Origin: Kordia sp. TARA_039_SRF | GTDB taxonomy: Bacteria > Bacteroidota > Bacteroidia > Flavobacteriales > Flavobacteriaceae | DNA: 64,000 nucleotides | Direction: 5' to 3' | Assembly (NCBI GenBank): GCA_006383075.2 | Contig: SMNH02000001.1 | Location: 62,001 to 126,000, forward strand | Made by a program: the position numbers and the translations under genes | Shown here: positions 63,406 to 64,000 of the stretch, piece after piece | How the letters are laid out: the number at the start of each line of letters is the position of its first letter | Numbering within the stretch: position 1 is the stretch's first letter | Notes under the pieces: generated by a model | Databases searched by the model: none | What the model was told of the DNA's origin: nothing | What the model saw: only the letters and a program-made list of their open reading frames with translations

Positions 63406-64000
63406 ATGGAAAGCAACACATTGCTCACGTATATAAAAAATGTTTTACGAAATAAACCTTCCAATTGGACGCGATTAACAACGCATCGACTTGATATTTA
63501 CACTGAAAAACTAGCAAAAGTTGAATTTTTAGAACAGTTTGAAAATTTATACTTAGCCAACGATTTTTCGGCACATACACTTAATGAATTGCCAACAGCT
63601 TACGATTATATTCGCTTAGGGCATCCGTTGTCATGTGTATTGGAATGGACAATTGCAAAGTTGAATGATTTAAAACCTGAACATGTCATCAGTTTTCAAT
63701 CGGATACAGTTCCTGTATTGGCGATTTTAAGAAAAAATTTGTTAGCCAATACCAAAACGAGAATTGTGTACACGAACGAATTGCCTGCTATTTTTGATGC
63801 GGAAACCATCAAACGTGTGTATGGATATGAGTTTGAATTGCAACAGGTAAATTCTTTAGAAGATATTTCTTCATTTGATGGAAGCACTGTTTTGATTGCA
63901 CAAAAAGATACACTTCAATCTGTTGAATTTACTGAAAATATTGATTTTATCGTAAACATACATTCTAAATTAGGAAGTGTGTTGATTGCGAGTAACGAGC
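63406..64000 (+). CDS. conserved protein, start only (3' end outside window)
   Basis: Frame open from ATG 63406 to the edge (198 codons). MESNTLLTYIKNVLRNKPSN and LNELPTAYDYIRLGHPLSCV with LEWTIAKLNDLKPEHVISF are conserved-looking. The YDYIRLGHPLS segment and Rossmann-like repeats recall fold-type I PLP enzymes of Cys/Met metabolism, but this is a weak resemblance from memory and the catalytic Lys would be outside the window. The 275-nt gap before it holds no other gene. Confidence 0.7.
   Translation, partial: MESNTLLTYIKNVLRNKPSNWTRLTTHRLDIYTEKLAKVEFLEQFENLYLANDFSAHTLNELPTAYDYIRLGHPLSCVLEWTIAKLNDLKPEHVISFQSDTVPVLAILRKNLLANTKTRIVYTNELPAIFDAETIKRVYGYEFELQQVNSLEDISSFDGSTVLIAQKDTLQSVEFTENIDFIVNIHSKLGSVLIASNE

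Noticed and set aside
1-64000. Mobile element or phage origin for the NAD block
   Set aside because: No integrase, transposase, tRNA-adjacent attachment site or flanking direct repeat is visible, and base use is like the neighbours.

Overview
This window looks like chromosome from a marine member of the Flavobacteriaceae (Bacteroidota). The evidence is low GC, few Shine-Dalgarno sites, several Bacteroidota-type -7 boxes (TAnnTTTG), the full Bat (Bacteroides aerotolerance) operon, Bacteroidota-style GG-leader peptide precursors, and short palindromic repeats of a kind common in this family. A Kordia-like genus is my guess from the peptide precursors and overall gene content; it is not proven. 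I saw no rRNA, tRNA, CRISPR array, transposase, integrase or phage gene.

Layout. 1-842: 3'-truncated lipoprotein asparaginase (minus). 998-1819: three tandem Cys-rich RiPP precursor genes (minus) with their own terminator and no modification enzymes nearby. 2025-4920: 3-hydroxyanthranilate dioxygenase, a lipoprotein and an ALDH7-type dehydrogenase. 5057-14325: a minus-strand NAD+/ADP-ribose block: NadV/NAMPT, calcineurin-like phosphatase, sirtuin, KptA/Tpt1, an ADP-ribosylation/crystallin-J1-like fusion protein, macrodomain, NADAR, ADP-ribosylglycohydrolase, a divergent PRPP-synthetase homologue and an NrtR-type Nudix regulator. An identical 22-bp sequence sits in front of nadV and the prs-like gene and is probably the NrtR operator. 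14358-20124: small membrane protein, AlbA-domain protein, HD hydrolase, SDR, aldo/keto reductase and a sodium:solute symporter. 20360-29674: moxR, DUF58, a BatD-like protein and batA-E. 29716-39004: zinc-ribbon protein, cvpA, pheS, gpsA-like gene, envelope and hypothetical proteins, nadD-gmk-yicC. 39005-43242: prsW, yheT-type hydrolase, thioesterase, DUF1761 protein and a secreted tectonin-repeat protein; two copies of a ~260-bp non-coding repeat bracket three of these genes. 43577-49552: gltBD. 49553-50694: a long leader with two successive Ile/Val-rich leader peptides, each followed by an attenuator. 50695-58930: ilvE-ilvD-ilvB-ilvN-ilvC-ilvA. 58954-64000: gapN-type dehydrogenase, a three-gene minus operon (acetyltransferase, EamA transporter, ArsC-like protein) and the start of a further gene.

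How the parts work together. The NAD/ADP-ribose block combines salvage of nicotinamide with most known ways of removing or processing ADP-ribose (macrodomain, ADP-ribosylglycohydrolase, NADAR, KptA, sirtuin), and it carries its own candidate regulator. The ilv operon holds the common Ile/Val pathway from threonine deaminase to the branched-chain aminotransferase, and the two leader peptides would let transcription sense charged Ile/Val tRNA twice. gltBD just upstream makes the glutamate used by IlvE.

The strongest leads are: (1) the RiPP precursors, whose C-terminal cores are built from 2, 3 and 4 Cys-bounded octads of the form C-x2-[S/T]-x4; (2) the tandem Ile/Val attenuators; and (3) the NrtR-linked NAD+ block, whose Prs/NadV pair could be an ADP-ribose-to-NAD+ (NARP1-like) route.
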